From: Nitrosomonadales bacterium
GTDB lineage: Bacteria; Pseudomonadota; Gammaproteobacteria; Burkholderiales; Gallionellaceae
Assembly: GCA_016218475.1 (NCBI GenBank)
Contig: JACREB010000216.1
Coordinates: forward strand, 1 to 33,427
DNA: 33,427 bases
Direction: 5' to 3'
In this document: piece by piece, positions 21,163 through 33,291 of the stretch
How positions within the stretch are numbered: the stretch's first letter is position 1
How the letters are laid out: each line of letters opens with the position of its first letter
The notes under the pieces: generated by a model
Told to the model about the DNA's origin: nothing
Database searches by the model: none
The model's input: the letters and a program-made list of their open reading frames with translations, nothing else
Translations under genes and position numbers: made by a program

Positions 21163-21258
21163 CGCTACGAACGAAAGCAATCCTGAAGCTCCAGGAATTG
21201 TTATCATGTCCGACCTTGAAGGTACCCCGAATTTATTTCGCAACGAACAGGATCGCAA

Positions 21259-21429
21259 ATGGCAAAAACAAATTACACTTTCGAGAAGCGCCAAAAAGAA
21301 CTGGCCAAGAAAAAGAAGCAGGAAGAGAAGCGGTTGAAGAAAGCTGCATCACAGGGCGGGCAGCCGGTGGATGGTGCATTGCAGGATGACACCCCGCAGC
21401 CACCCGTTGATGGGGCGACGGCTATCTGA
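21259..21429 (+). CDS. Small conserved-looking Lys-rich protein (56 aa), below the ORF-track cutoff
   Basis: MAKTNYTFEKRQKELAKKKKQEEKRLKKAASQGGQPVDGALQDDTPQPPVDGATAI; resembles small MAK(T/S)NYxFEKRQ(K/R)ELAKKKKQ proteins of betaproteobacteria. Confidence 0.75.
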   Translation: MAKTNYTFEKRQKELAKKKKQEEKRLKKAASQGGQPVDGALQDDTPQPPVDGATAI

Positions 21430-21443
21430 TTGACGCTACGCAT

Positions 21444-23222
21444 ATGGGTAAAGAAACTGCGCAGCAGCCCCACGAGCACAAGCTAACGCTGGACGAGCTG
21501 TTGCACTTGCTGCTGCAAGACGGCATGGTGTCGCCGGAGGAGGCGGGAAAGCTTTCCAGGAACCGCAAGTCTGACCATTCCAACGTGCATCCGCTGGTGG
21601 TGATCGGCGAGCAGAAGTGGCGCAGCTTGCTGCCCCCGTTCAAGCCGCTCGGTGTCGAATTCCTTACCGAGTGGCTTGCGGCCCGGATCGGTATGCCGTA
21701 TTTCCACATCGATCCGTTGCAACTGAATTTTAGCGGCATCGCCAATGTCGTTTCCAAGTCTTACGCCGAGCGGCTCAAGATCATGCCGGTCAAGATTGGC
21801 GCGGGCGAGGTGACCGTCGCCACCGCCGAGCCGTTCCTTACCGATTGGGTGGCAGAACTGGAGCGCATCCTCAACCTGAAAATCAGGCTGGTGCTGGCCA
21901 GCCCGCTCGACATTAACCACTATTTGCCGGAAATCTACAGCCTCGCCAATTCGGTGCAACTCGCCAATAAGGCCAGGGCGGGGCAGGGTGTCGGCGTGCA
22001 GAATTTCGAGCAACTGATCGAGCTGGGCAAGAACAAGAATCTGGATGCCAACGAGCAGCATGTCGTCACGCTGGTGGACTGGCTGTTCAAATACGCCTTC
22101 GAACAGCGCGCCAGCGACATCCACCTGGAACCGCGCCGCGATATCGGCATCGTGCGTTTCCGCATCGACGGTGTGCTGCATCAGGTCTACCAGCTTCCCG
22201 CCAATGTTACCAACGCCATCACCAACCGCATCAAGCTCCTCGGGCGCATGGATATGGTGGAGAAGCGCAGGCCGCAGGATGGACGCATCAAGACCGTGAG
22301 CGACGATGGCGATGAAATCGAGTTGCGCCTTTCCACCATGCCGACGGCCTTCGGCGAAAAACTGGTGATGCGGATTTTCGATCCGGAAATTCTGGTGAAA
22401 AACTTTGCCGATCTCGGTTTTTCGCGCGAACAGACCGCGCTATGGAGCAGTTGGACGCGCCAGCCCAACGGCATCGTTCTGGTGACCGGCCCAACCGGCT
22501 CCGGCAAGACCACCACGCTGTATTCCACGCTGAAACAGATTGCGACCCCGGAAGTGAATGTCTGTACGGTGGAAGACCCGATCGAAATGATCGAACCGGC
22601 GTTCAACCAGATGCAGGTGCAGCACAACATCGGGCTGAACTTCGCCGACGGTGTGCGCACCCTGCTGCGGCAAGACCCGGACATCATCATGGTGGGCGAA
22701 ATCCGCGATGTGGAAACCGCCGAAATGGCAATACAGGCGGCGCTTACCGGGCATCTGGTGCTGTCGTCCCTGCATACCAACGACGCGCCTTCCGCCATCA
22801 CGCGCCTGCTCGAACTGGGCGTGCCCGCTTATTTGCTCAATTCGACGTTGCTGGGGGTGATGGCGCAACGCCTCGCGCGCACCCTGTGCCCGCATTGCAA
22901 AACAAAAGGCGAAATCAGCGACGAGACCTGGCAGGAACTGGTCAGCCCGTGGAAAGCGGCAAAGCCCGTGCAGGTCAACATTGCCACCGGCTGTCTCGAA
23001 TGCCGCATGACCGGCTATCGCGGGCGCACCGGTATCTATGAAATGCTGCCGCTCGGCGCGGAAATGCAAAAGCTGGTGGTCAAGGATGCCGACCTCGCCA
23101 AGATCAAGGCATTGGCGCAACGCGAGGGCATGAAGCCGCTGCGCCTGAGCGGGGCGGAAAAAGTTGCGGCAGGATTGACCACGGCGGAGGAAATCATCAA
23201 GATCGCGCCGCCTATGAGTTAA
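21444..23222 (+). CDS. Type II secretion/type IV pilus assembly ATPase (GspE/PilB family)
   Basis: Walker A VTGPTGSGKTTTLYSTL; RASDIHLEP; Walker B DPDIIMVGEIRDVETAEMAIQAALTGHLVLSSLHTNDA; CPHCK...CLECRMTGYRGRTGIYE. Confidence 0.95.
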   Translation: MGKETAQQPHEHKLTLDELLHLLLQDGMVSPEEAGKLSRNRKSDHSNVHPLVVIGEQKWRSLLPPFKPLGVEFLTEWLAARIGMPYFHIDPLQLNFSGIANVVSKSYAERLKIMPVKIGAGEVTVATAEPFLTDWVAELERILNLKIRLVLASPLDINHYLPEIYSLANSVQLANKARAGQGVGVQNFEQLIELGKNKNLDANEQHVVTLVDWLFKYAFEQRASDIHLEPRRDIGIVRFRIDGVLHQVYQLPANVTNAITNRIKLLGRMDMVEKRRPQDGRIKTVSDDGDEIELRLSTMPTAFGEKLVMRIFDPEILVKNFADLGFSREQTALWSSWTRQPNGIVLVTGPTGSGKTTTLYSTLKQIATPEVNVCTVEDPIEMIEPAFNQMQVQHNIGLNFADGVRTLLRQDPDIIMVGEIRDVETAEMAIQAALTGHLVLSSLHTNDAPSAITRLLELGVPAYLLNSTLLGVMAQRLARTLCPHCKTKGEISDETWQELVSPWKAAKPVQVNIATGCLECRMTGYRGRTGIYEMLPLGAEMQKLVVKDADLAKIKALAQREGMKPLRLSGAEKVAAGLTTAEEIIKIAPPMS

Positions 23223-23412
23223 GCCCTACCGCGACCATTGGCACAAAGTTGTGCCACGCGACGCATAGCAGCTCATCCACAACATGCACCTGAATACGTT
23301 CTTTGCCAAATCAACACCCGTCGCAGCAACCTTCACTCGGCTGGTAGTGCATATTGGCCGTATCGAAACATGAACTGTCTTTCACCACTTCCAGGACAAG
23401 TAAAGGAGAAGC

Positions 23413-23928
23413 ATGTATCAGCAGTTTAGCATCTCACCCGAAGAGGGTAAGCGCGCCAAATGGCCGCATGAAATATTTCTGATCAACCTGGTCTTAAACC
23501 ACATATTTGTATTTGTCGCCACGGTTGCGGTGGCCAATGCTTTTCCCCTGTTGCCGGTGCTGGTCCCTGTCATTTCACTCTCCATCACCGGCTACATCCT
23601 GCTCAAGGCCCGGCAGGTTGCCGCAGGAAATGACACATGGTTCGTAAAATCACACTGGCGGATTGCGGCCGGACGCAACCGGATTTTCATGTTATTGCTG
23701 GCCGTTGCCTGCGTGGTCAGCGGTGGCGGGCTTTGGCTTTCCAGAATGATGGGCTGGGCCAAAATTCAGACCATCGCCCTGATTGGCGGCGTGGGGCTGT
23801 TGCCCTTCATGATGTCGCTGCTGGTGCTGATCGTGCTCGGCAATGACTCCGTGTTTCAGGCGCGCACCGGCAAACTGCCGAAACATTTTGTAGAGCAAAA
23901 CCCCGACCCGCAACCGGCTACCCGATAA
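23413..23928 (+). CDS. Hypothetical membrane protein (several TM segments)
   Basis: Long hydrophobic stretches; coupled to next gene by TAATG. Confidence 0.75.
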   Translation: MYQQFSISPEEGKRAKWPHEIFLINLVLNHIFVFVATVAVANAFPLLPVLVPVISLSITGYILLKARQVAAGNDTWFVKSHWRIAAGRNRIFMLLLAVACVVSGGGLWLSRMMGWAKIQTIALIGGVGLLPFMMSLLVLIVLGNDSVFQARTGKLPKHFVEQNPDPQPATR

Positions 23929-24602
23929 TGGCAACAGAACATAAACTCTACTGGAGCGTCGGCATCTTCTCCGCCCTGATCTTCGTTGGCTCATTATTAG
24001 TGCCGGGCAAGCCAGTCGAAAAAACAGACTTGCCCTGGCACATCGAACACCCTGCGGCAGGCGCGACGCGCATCTTCGGTTTGACATTGGGGCAGGCCAC
24101 CACCAACGAGGCCGAGCAGCGTTTCCGGGAAGGGGCAAAATCCAGCCTGTTCAAGTCGCCTGAAGGAAAACTGGTCGCCGAGATGTTTTTCGAGCAAGTC
24201 ACCATGGCGGGATTGAAATCCAGAATCGTCGTAAGCATCGCCGTTCCAGAGGCAGAACTGCAAGGCATGTACGAACGCGGCTTGCGTATGAGCGGCACCG
24301 GCAGCGGCAAGAAAATCACGCTGGCGACGGATGATGTGGCACGGGTGCGCACACTGCCGATCAGCGGCTTGACCTACATGCCGTCGGTTCGCCTGGAAGA
24401 AGAGGTTGTCAGCAAGCGCTTCGGCCAACCGGCACAACGCATCAGGGAAAAGAAAAGCGGGGCAATCCATTGGCTGTACCCGCAACACGGGCTGGACATC
24501 ACGCTTGGCAACGATGAAAAACCCGTGCTGCAATATGTCCCGCCCAAGGATTTCGATAGGCTGTTGCAGCCATTGCTCTTGAATGGAGAAGCGCTCAGCT
24601 AG
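23928..24602 (+). CDS. Hypothetical protein with N-terminal signal anchor
   Basis: MATEHKLYWSVGIFSALIFVGSLLVPGKPVEK; TAATG overlap with upstream gene. Confidence 0.75.
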   Translation: MATEHKLYWSVGIFSALIFVGSLLVPGKPVEKTDLPWHIEHPAAGATRIFGLTLGQATTNEAEQRFREGAKSSLFKSPEGKLVAEMFFEQVTMAGLKSRIVVSIAVPEAELQGMYERGLRMSGTGSGKKITLATDDVARVRTLPISGLTYMPSVRLEEEVVSKRFGQPAQRIREKKSGAIHWLYPQHGLDITLGNDEKPVLQYVPPKDFDRLLQPLLLNGEALS

Positions 24603-24792
24603 ATTTGCCTGTTTTGCCGCTCTTGCTGTTATCCGGGTAGTCCATCATATCTTCATCGTCATCGAGCAGAATCCGGTTTGCATTGCCTTCCATGTCTTCG
24701 TACTGTCCTTTCTTCACCGCCCATATCAGCACGGCGAGGAACACCAATCCGAAAATCAGCATACCGGGTATCAAACTGTAAATTACTTCCAT
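24595..24792 (-). CDS. ccoS: cbb3-type cytochrome oxidase assembly protein CcoS
   Basis: Start at 24792: MEVIYSLIPGMLIFGLVFLAVLIWAVKKGQYEDMEGNANRILLDDD. Confidence 0.92.
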   Translation of the reverse strand: MEVIYSLIPGMLIFGLVFLAVLIWAVKKGQYEDMEGNANRILLDDDEDMMDYPDNSKSGKTGKSS

Positions 24793-24825
24793 ACCACCCC
24801 CCAATCCGGGTGAGCCGAAACCAAT

Positions 24826-24869
24826 GTAGGTCGGGCTCTGCCCGACATGGTGGGCAGAGCCCACCCTAC
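24826..24869. repeat. Palindromic repeat between ccoI and ccoS
   Basis: GTAGGTCGGGCTCTGCCCGACATGGTGGGCAGAGCCCACCCTAC. Confidence 0.85.
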
Positions 24870-24904
24870 GGTTTCCGTTGAAAAATTCTTGTCATGTTTT
24901 GAGA

Positions 24905-27379
<2,475 letters not shown>

Positions 27380-27396
27380 GGCAGCCTGTTTGAATT

Positions 27397-27915
27397 TTAC
27401 AGCGCAGCCGCGACCATGAATCTATCGGTGCCAACCTCTAATGTATCTTTTCCGCGTTTAATGCGGATACGTAATTCCCAGTAGCCCTTGAGCGGAAAAT
27501 TGACATAGCCCTGATAGTTTCCCGGTGACGACTCCCTGAAGGTCATGGTGAAGTCCTTGCGTTCGTCTGATGCGCGGTAGGCTTCCACTTCCATTGCCCC
27601 ACTGACAGGCACGCCTTCCCGATCCGCCACGCTGATTTCATATCCTGCGGGTGAGCCCATCACAACAGCCTTGGGCTGCTTGAGGGTGATCTTCCAAGCA
27701 AGCGCTTTTTGCTCTTGCAACTCATCGACCACGGCAGCATTGGATTTGCGGTCTCTGGTGCTGTAATCCCTGTCCACCAGTGTGGAGCGGTTGTGGGTGG
27801 CAAACCAGATGAAGGCGACGTTCACGCCCAGCACCAGAAGAATCAGCGCTATCATGCCGAGCAGCCATGGGTTGCGCATGCCTTTCTTGTTGTGCTGCGA
27901 GATCATCTCTGCCAC
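27397..27915 (-). CDS. ccoH: FixH/CcoH family protein
   Basis: Single N-terminal TM, NPWLLGMIALILLVLGVNVAFIWFA; position between ccoG and ccoI; FPLKGYWELRIRIKRG. Confidence 0.9.
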   Translation of the reverse strand: MAEMISQHNKKGMRNPWLLGMIALILLVLGVNVAFIWFATHNRSTLVDRDYSTRDRKSNAAVVDELQEQKALAWKITLKQPKAVVMGSPAGYEISVADREGVPVSGAMEVEAYRASDERKDFTMTFRESSPGNYQGYVNFPLKGYWELRIRIKRGKDTLEVGTDRFMVAAAL

Positions 27916-27960
27916 TCCTTAGCCCGGACGAGCCGACACCAAAAATGGAACTTGCCTTCT

Positions 27961-27996
27961 CGTAGGTTGGGCAAAGCGTAGCGTGCCCAACCTACG
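27961..27996. repeat. Palindromic repeat between ccoG and ccoH
   Basis: CGTAGGTTGGGCAAAGCGTAGCGTGCCCAACCTACG; related copy in opposite orientation near 14936-14962. Confidence 0.85.
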
Positions 27997-28010
27997 CACT
28001 ATCTGCACAA

Positions 28011-29441
28011 TCAAGGCTTGGGACCGTTAAATTTGGCTTTATATTCCGCAGCTATCAGAGGGTCTTCGACGCTCTGCACGCGGAATGCTACCGGCGTTAC
28101 TTCATTTTTTACATTATCGCCGGGCGCCTTGACGAAAATGGTGAAGGAGGTGCCACGGCCATGGTGTGCCAGCAATGGTTTTTCGGCGCCGATAATGATT
28201 TGATCTTTCACCCCGCCCTCCGCCGTGACCGTCACAAAAAGATCCTTGCCGGTCTTGTTGAGCACCTTGAATTCATATTTATTCTGGATCGAACCGTCAC
28301 TCATTCTTACAAATAATGGCTGACGTTCCGGTATCACCTTTAGCGTCAACGAGCCCAGATGGGTCAGGCCGTAAACGATGCCGCCAAATGCAAGCAGAAT
28401 AATGCCGAGGTACACCAGTGTGCGCGGATGCCGGTATATCTTCTTTGCCGGCTTGCCTTCCAGTTCATCCAGCGAGGCATAGCGGATCAGGCCGCGCGGC
28501 TTGCCAACCTTGTCCATGATGGAATCGCAGGCATCCAGGCACAGGCCGCAAGTGATGCAGCCCAATTGCTGCCCGTCACGAATGTCCACGCCGGTCGGAC
28601 ACACCTGCACGCACTGGTAGCAGTCGATGCAGTCGCCTTGCGCCATACTTTCACCGGCTGCTTTCCGGTGCAGTTTGCCGCGCGGCTCGCCGCGATTGAA
28701 GTCGTAAGCCGGGAGTATCGTCTGCGAATCGGTCATCACTCCCTGGATGCGGGCATAAGGGCACATCCACATGCATACCTGCTCCCGCAGCAGCCCGGCC
28801 ATGATGTAAGTGCCGAAAAAGAATGCGGCCAGCGTTACCCAGCCGACCAGCGGCAACCGGAAATGCGCCAAGTCATTCCAATAACCGCAGGCATCCACGA
28901 ACCAGATGGAGAAACTTATCCCGGTAAAAAGCGCAATCGCCATCCAGACAAGATGCTTGATGACTTTCTTCCGGATTTTTTCCGCGATCCATGGCGCCGC
29001 ATCCAGCCTGCGGCGGGCATGAGGCGGGCCTTCGATCTTGTCTTCTATCCAGGTAAACCAGTCAGTCCATGCGGTCTGGAAGCAGAAATAGCCGCAAAAC
29101 ACACGGGATGCCACGGAAGTCACCGCGAACAACGCCATCGCCAGCAACAGCAGCAACAGGGACAACATCCAGATATCCTGCGGCAATATGGTCAGGTCAA
29201 AGAAATGAAATTGCCGGTTGGTGGTGTCGAACAAAATGGCCTGCTTGCCGTTCCAGCGCAAATAGGGAATCAGAAAAAACAGCAGGTAGAGCGACTGGGT
29301 ATGGTTTTTTACCGTGCGGAAAAAACCCGGCATGCGCTTGGCGTGGACGGTACTGTCGCCGGTATTGACCTGCCAGGTCTCAAACTCCTGGTAAATCCCC
29401 GTGACGATGCCAGTCTCTTTTTGCCCTGTTTCCTTATCCAC
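28011..29441 (-). CDS. ccoG: cbb3 oxidase accessory ferredoxin-like protein CcoG (RdxA/FixG)
   Basis: CIDCYQCVQVCPTG and CITCGLCLDACD motifs; multiple TM; VFCGYFCFQTAWTDWFTWIE. Confidence 0.96.
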   Translation of the reverse strand: MDKETGQKETGIVTGIYQEFETWQVNTGDSTVHAKRMPGFFRTVKNHTQSLYLLFFLIPYLRWNGKQAILFDTTNRQFHFFDLTILPQDIWMLSLLLLLLAMALFAVTSVASRVFCGYFCFQTAWTDWFTWIEDKIEGPPHARRRLDAAPWIAEKIRKKVIKHLVWMAIALFTGISFSIWFVDACGYWNDLAHFRLPLVGWVTLAAFFFGTYIMAGLLREQVCMWMCPYARIQGVMTDSQTILPAYDFNRGEPRGKLHRKAAGESMAQGDCIDCYQCVQVCPTGVDIRDGQQLGCITCGLCLDACDSIMDKVGKPRGLIRYASLDELEGKPAKKIYRHPRTLVYLGIILLAFGGIVYGLTHLGSLTLKVIPERQPLFVRMSDGSIQNKYEFKVLNKTGKDLFVTVTAEGGVKDQIIIGAEKPLLAHHGRGTSFTIFVKAPGDNVKNEVTPVAFRVQSVEDPLIAAEYKAKFNGPKP

Positions 29442-29535
29442 GCTCTCGCTCCTGGCTGACCCGCCAAATTATCCGGGGTTATGCCGTTTCAAAATCACTA
29501 GGTGAACATTGTAACCATTGTTTATCCTAGAAACG

Positions 29536-29669
29536 GCAGTTCAATCCGCAGATTAACGCAGATTTTCATGCAGTTATCAGTGATGACAGCATCACCCAAA
29601 AGGTGGGTACGCTAAACGGGGAATTCTTTGTTTAATCTGCGGAAATCTGCGTAATCTGCGGAGAACTGC
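29536..29669. repeat. Inverted-repeat element between ccoG and ccoP
   Basis: GCAGTTCAATCCGCAGATTAACGCAGATTTTC at left; reverse complement of the right end reads GCAGTTCTCCGCAGATTACGCAGATTTCC. Confidence 0.75.
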
Positions 29670-29722
29670 TTTTTGTAGGTTTATCCCGTTCCGGTTCAAA
29701 AACCATCTTAATTCTCATAATG

Positions 29723-29753
29723 AAAAAGGGGGAGATGTAACTCTCCCCCTTTT
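29723..29753 (-). terminator. Intrinsic terminator after ccoP
   Basis: 12-bp perfect stem AAAAGGGGGAGA/TCTCCCCCTTTT, 6-nt loop, T-run on the minus strand, about 28 bp past the ccoP stop. Confidence 0.85.
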
Positions 29754-29780
29754 CACGTGCGCATGAAGCCTGCTGGCTGT

Positions 29781-30740
29781 TTACCTGGCAACTCCGGCGG
29801 TCGAGGCTTGGGCCGCTGCGGGCGCATCAGCCAGTCCGCCGCCAAACTTGTATACGTACACCGCCAGCTTCTTGATCTCGGCATCGCTCAGCTTGCCTGC
29901 TGCCTTGAAGCCGGGCATCGCCGCCACGCGCGCCTGGGGATCACCGGAGTTCACGCCGTAGGTGATGGTGCGCCTGATGCTGTCGGCAGAGATACCATAG
30001 GTTCCATCCGCGTTTTTGATGTCAGCAAAGCGATACACTTTGTCGGTCAGGTTGGCCGAACCCATCGCCTGGATACCCTTGCCATCCGGGCCGTGGCAAG
30101 CGGTGCAGTCGCTCTCCATGAACACCTTCTTGCCAACTGTTTCGGAATCGCCCTTGCCTTCGCTCAACGCGAGGACATACTTTGCCACGGCGTCAATTTG
30201 CTCGGGTTTCAGGCTATCTTTGTGCGCCATCATTATCCCCTGGCGGCCACCGGTGATGGTTTCGTGAATGTTGTCGATCTTGCCGCCGTACAGCCAATCA
30301 TCATCATTCAGGATAGGCGCAAACAACCCTTCCTTATCTCTGGTGCCAACGCCATTCTGCCCGTGACAGGCCGCGCAGTTGTCGCCGAACAATACCTTGC
30401 CGGAACGCTTCACATACTCGCTCAGTTCGTTGTCGGCCAGGATGGCCGCCGGTGTCATGTCCTTGAGCCTGGATTCAAATTTGCCGCGTATCGCGTCCAC
30501 TTCACCCTTGTCGGCTTCCATTTCCTTGATCGCCGTCCAGCCGCCGATGCCCTTGAAGAAGCTGCCCGCCGAAGCGAACGGGATGGAGGGATAGTAGGTC
30601 CAGTACACCACGACAAACAACGCGCTGGCAGCCAAGCCCAGTATCCACCACTTGGGCGGCTGGTTGGTGAAGTCCCCCAGGTCATCGTCCCATACATGGC
30701 CGGTTGTCGGCACACCTGATACATCGTATTTTTCATTCAT
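29781..30740 (-). CDS. ccoP: cbb3-type cytochrome c oxidase subunit III (diheme)
   Basis: DNCAACHGQNGVG and DCTACHGPDGKG heme c motifs; N-terminal TM; VPTTGHVWDDDLGDFTNQPPKWW. Confidence 0.97.
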   Translation of the reverse strand: MNEKYDVSGVPTTGHVWDDDLGDFTNQPPKWWILGLAASALFVVVYWTYYPSIPFASAGSFFKGIGGWTAIKEMEADKGEVDAIRGKFESRLKDMTPAAILADNELSEYVKRSGKVLFGDNCAACHGQNGVGTRDKEGLFAPILNDDDWLYGGKIDNIHETITGGRQGIMMAHKDSLKPEQIDAVAKYVLALSEGKGDSETVGKKVFMESDCTACHGPDGKGIQAMGSANLTDKVYRFADIKNADGTYGISADSIRRTITYGVNSGDPQARVAAMPGFKAAGKLSDAEIKKLAVYVYKFGGGLADAPAAAQASTAGVAR

Positions 30741-30946
30741 CTTTTTTTTCCCATGCTGATAGCGTCTTCATCATCCAGCGCCATGCCGCGCTGCGACTCA
30801 AACATGTCCTTGTTGGCGGGGCGGAATACCATGACATAAACCACAACCATGCCGATGAATGCGACCAGGGTAAAGAACACCCCGACCCAGTCATTCGCGG
30901 ACATGGCGGCAGTGTCCATGCCCAGATATCCAAGCAAGTTAGTCAC
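30737..30946 (-). CDS. ccoQ: cbb3-type cytochrome c oxidase subunit CcoQ
   Basis: Short single-TM protein between ccoO and ccoP; VAFIGMVVVYVMVFRPANKDMFES. Confidence 0.88.
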   Translation of the reverse strand: MTNLLGYLGMDTAAMSANDWVGVFFTLVAFIGMVVVYVMVFRPANKDMFESQRGMALDDEDAISMGKKR

Positions 30947-31742
30947 GGTAATTCACGCCTTCTTCGAACTTGATGTGATTGCCCAAGCCTTGCAGGAAGG
31001 CAATCAGCGCATCCATATCGGTCTTGCCTTCGAGTTGCGTTTTTGCGCCGTCGATATAGGCATCGGTATAGATGGCCTTGGGCACCGGATTGAACGGCAT
31101 TCTGGTCATCACCTTCATGGTTTCTATGGTTTCAGCCACATTCACCGGCATTTTTTCCAGCCAGAAATAATTGGGCATGACAGACTCCGGCACCACATCG
31201 CGCGGGTATTTCAGGTGGCGGCGATGCCACTCGTCCGAGTACTTGGCGCCGACACGCGCCAGATCAGGGCCGGTGCGCTTGGAACCCCATTGGTAGGTGT
31301 GGTCGTACATGGATTCTTCCGCAATCGAGTAATGCCCATAGCGGTCTTTTTCATCACGGAAGGGGCGGATCATCTGCGAGTGGCACAGGAAGCAGCCTTC
31401 GCGGATGTAGATCGCGCGTCCGGCCAACTCCAGCGGTTTGTAGGGCCGCACGCCATCGCCGGGCTGCCAGTCTTCCAGCGTCTTGTGCCCGGAGGTGGCA
31501 GGGTTCCACACGATCTTGTCCATCGAAACAACCTTGCCCTTGCCATCTTTATGGGCCGTGCCGTTGAAAGTGCCGTCCCCGCCGGTCATCGCAGTATTCG
31601 GCAAATAAAACAGCGGCACAATTTCCACGATGCCGCCAATCGCCACAGCAATGGCGGTCAATACAAACATCAGGACGGTGCTTCGCTCGGCCTTGTCCTG
31701 TAATTTGGATGAATAAATTTTGTCGTGATCGGACATGTTCAC
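30939..31742 (-). CDS. ccoO: cbb3-type cytochrome c oxidase subunit II (monoheme)
   Basis: YIREGCFLCHSQMIRPFRDEKDRYGHYS; RTGPDLARVG. Confidence 0.97.
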   Translation of the reverse strand: MNMSDHDKIYSSKLQDKAERSTVLMFVLTAIAVAIGGIVEIVPLFYLPNTAMTGGDGTFNGTAHKDGKGKVVSMDKIVWNPATSGHKTLEDWQPGDGVRPYKPLELAGRAIYIREGCFLCHSQMIRPFRDEKDRYGHYSIAEESMYDHTYQWGSKRTGPDLARVGAKYSDEWHRRHLKYPRDVVPESVMPNYFWLEKMPVNVAETIETMKVMTRMPFNPVPKAIYTDAYIDGAKTQLEGKTDMDALIAFLQGLGNHIKFEEGVNYRD

Positions 31743-31745
31743 TCC

Positions 31746-33179
31746 TTATGCGTTGGCAGGAACGGCATCGGCGCCGCGCACGGCATTTGCTTGGCGCACC
31801 GTCATGACGATGTTGTACAACGCTATCCACGCACCCAGGTTGAAAATCATCCCACCGATGGCGCGCATTGCGTAGTAGGGGTGCATCGCGGATACCGATT
31901 CGACGAAGGTGTAGGACAGCGTGCCGTACTCATCGTAATCGCGCCACATCAAACCCTGCATGATGCCGGATACCCACATTGCCACGACGTAAACCACGGT
32001 GCCGATGGTTGCCAGCCAGAAGTGCGTATTGACGAGGTTTTCGGAGTACATCTTGTCCACGCCCCACAACTTCTTCACCATGTGGTACATCGCGCCATAG
32101 GAAACCATCGCCATCCAGCCCAGTGCGCCGGAATGCACATGGCCTATGGTCCAGTCGGTGTAATGGGACAAGGCGTTCACCGTCTTGATGGACATCACCG
32201 GGCCTTCGAAAGTGGACATCGCGTAAAACGCCAGGGAGACCACCAGAAAACGCATGACGTAATCGGTGCGCAGCTTGTCCCATGCGCCGGACAGCGTCAT
32301 CATGCCGTTCATCGCGCCACCCCAGGACGGGATAATCATCGCCAATGAAATTCCAGCGCCAAGGGAACCTGTCCAGTCGGGCAACGCGGTGTATTGCAGG
32401 TGGTGGGCGCCCAGCCACACGTAGCCGAAAGTCAAAGCCCAGAAGTGCAATACGGACAGGCGGTAGGAATACACCGGGCGGCCCGCCTGCTTGGGCACGA
32501 AGTAATACATGATGCCGAGGAAGCCGCCGGTCAAATAAAACCCCACCGCATTATGCCCCCACCACCACTGGATCATGGCGTCCTGCACGCCGGAGTAAAT
32601 GGAGTATGACTTGGTCAGGCTGACCGGGATGGCCAGGCTGTTCACGACGTGCAGATAGGTGATCATGACGATCATGCCCATCGTGAACCAGTTTGCCACA
32701 TAGATGTGCGAAGTCTTGCGGATCGCTATGGTCATGATGTGATTCAGGCCGAAAGACAGCCAGACTATCGCGATCAGGATATCGATCGGCCAGGCCAGTT
32801 CGGCATATTCCTTGCCTTGGGACATTCCCAGCGGAAGGGTGATCACAGCCAGTACGATGATCAGGTTCCAGCCCCAGAAGGTGAACCGCGCCAAACCGTT
32901 GCTCCATAATTTGGTCGAACCGGTGCGCTGCACCATGTAAAAACCGGTTCCCATCAGCACACAGCCGCCGAACGCAAAAATCACCGCGTTGGTATGCAAC
33001 GGGCGCAAGCGTCCGAAGCTGAGGTAAGGGCTGTCAAGGTTCAGGAACGGCCACGCCAGCTCAGACGCGATCCACACGCCGATCAGCGTACCCACCACGG
33101 CGTAGATGGCGGCCGCGATGGTGAACCACCGAACCACCTCCATATCGTACTTTACCGGTGTCGCTCGGGTTGCTTCCAC
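31746..33179 (-). CDS. ccoN: cbb3-type cytochrome c oxidase subunit I
   Basis: GTG start at 33179 with GGGAGGAGAG upstream; [61 protein letters not shown]. Confidence 0.96.
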   Translation of the reverse strand: MEATRATPVKYDMEVVRWFTIAAAIYAVVGTLIGVWIASELAWPFLNLDSPYLSFGRLRPLHTNAVIFAFGGCVLMGTGFYMVQRTGSTKLWSNGLARFTFWGWNLIIVLAVITLPLGMSQGKEYAELAWPIDILIAIVWLSFGLNHIMTIAIRKTSHIYVANWFTMGMIVMITYLHVVNSLAIPVSLTKSYSIYSGVQDAMIQWWWGHNAVGFYLTGGFLGIMYYFVPKQAGRPVYSYRLSVLHFWALTFGYVWLGAHHLQYTALPDWTGSLGAGISLAMIIPSWGGAMNGMMTLSGAWDKLRTDYVMRFLVVSLAFYAMSTFEGPVMSIKTVNALSHYTDWTIGHVHSGALGWMAMVSYGAMYHMVKKLWGVDKMYSENLVNTHFWLATIGTVVYVVAMWVSGIMQGLMWRDYDEYGTLSYTFVESVSAMHPYYAMRAIGGMIFNLGAWIALYNIVMTVRQANAVRGADAVPANA

Positions 33180-33291
33180 AGTATCTCTCCTCCCTTTGAT
33201 CAAAAATTCCCAATCAACCCGCCGCAGTCGCACCCATCAACCGAACTGCTCAATATCCAGCGGGCTTACTGCATTTTCTGATTGAAAATAA

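Noticed and set aside
33180-33240. FNR box upstream of ccoN (TTGATCAAAAATTCCCAATCAA)
   Set aside because: Half-sites are separated by about 10 bp rather than the consensus 4 bp spacing, so not supported.
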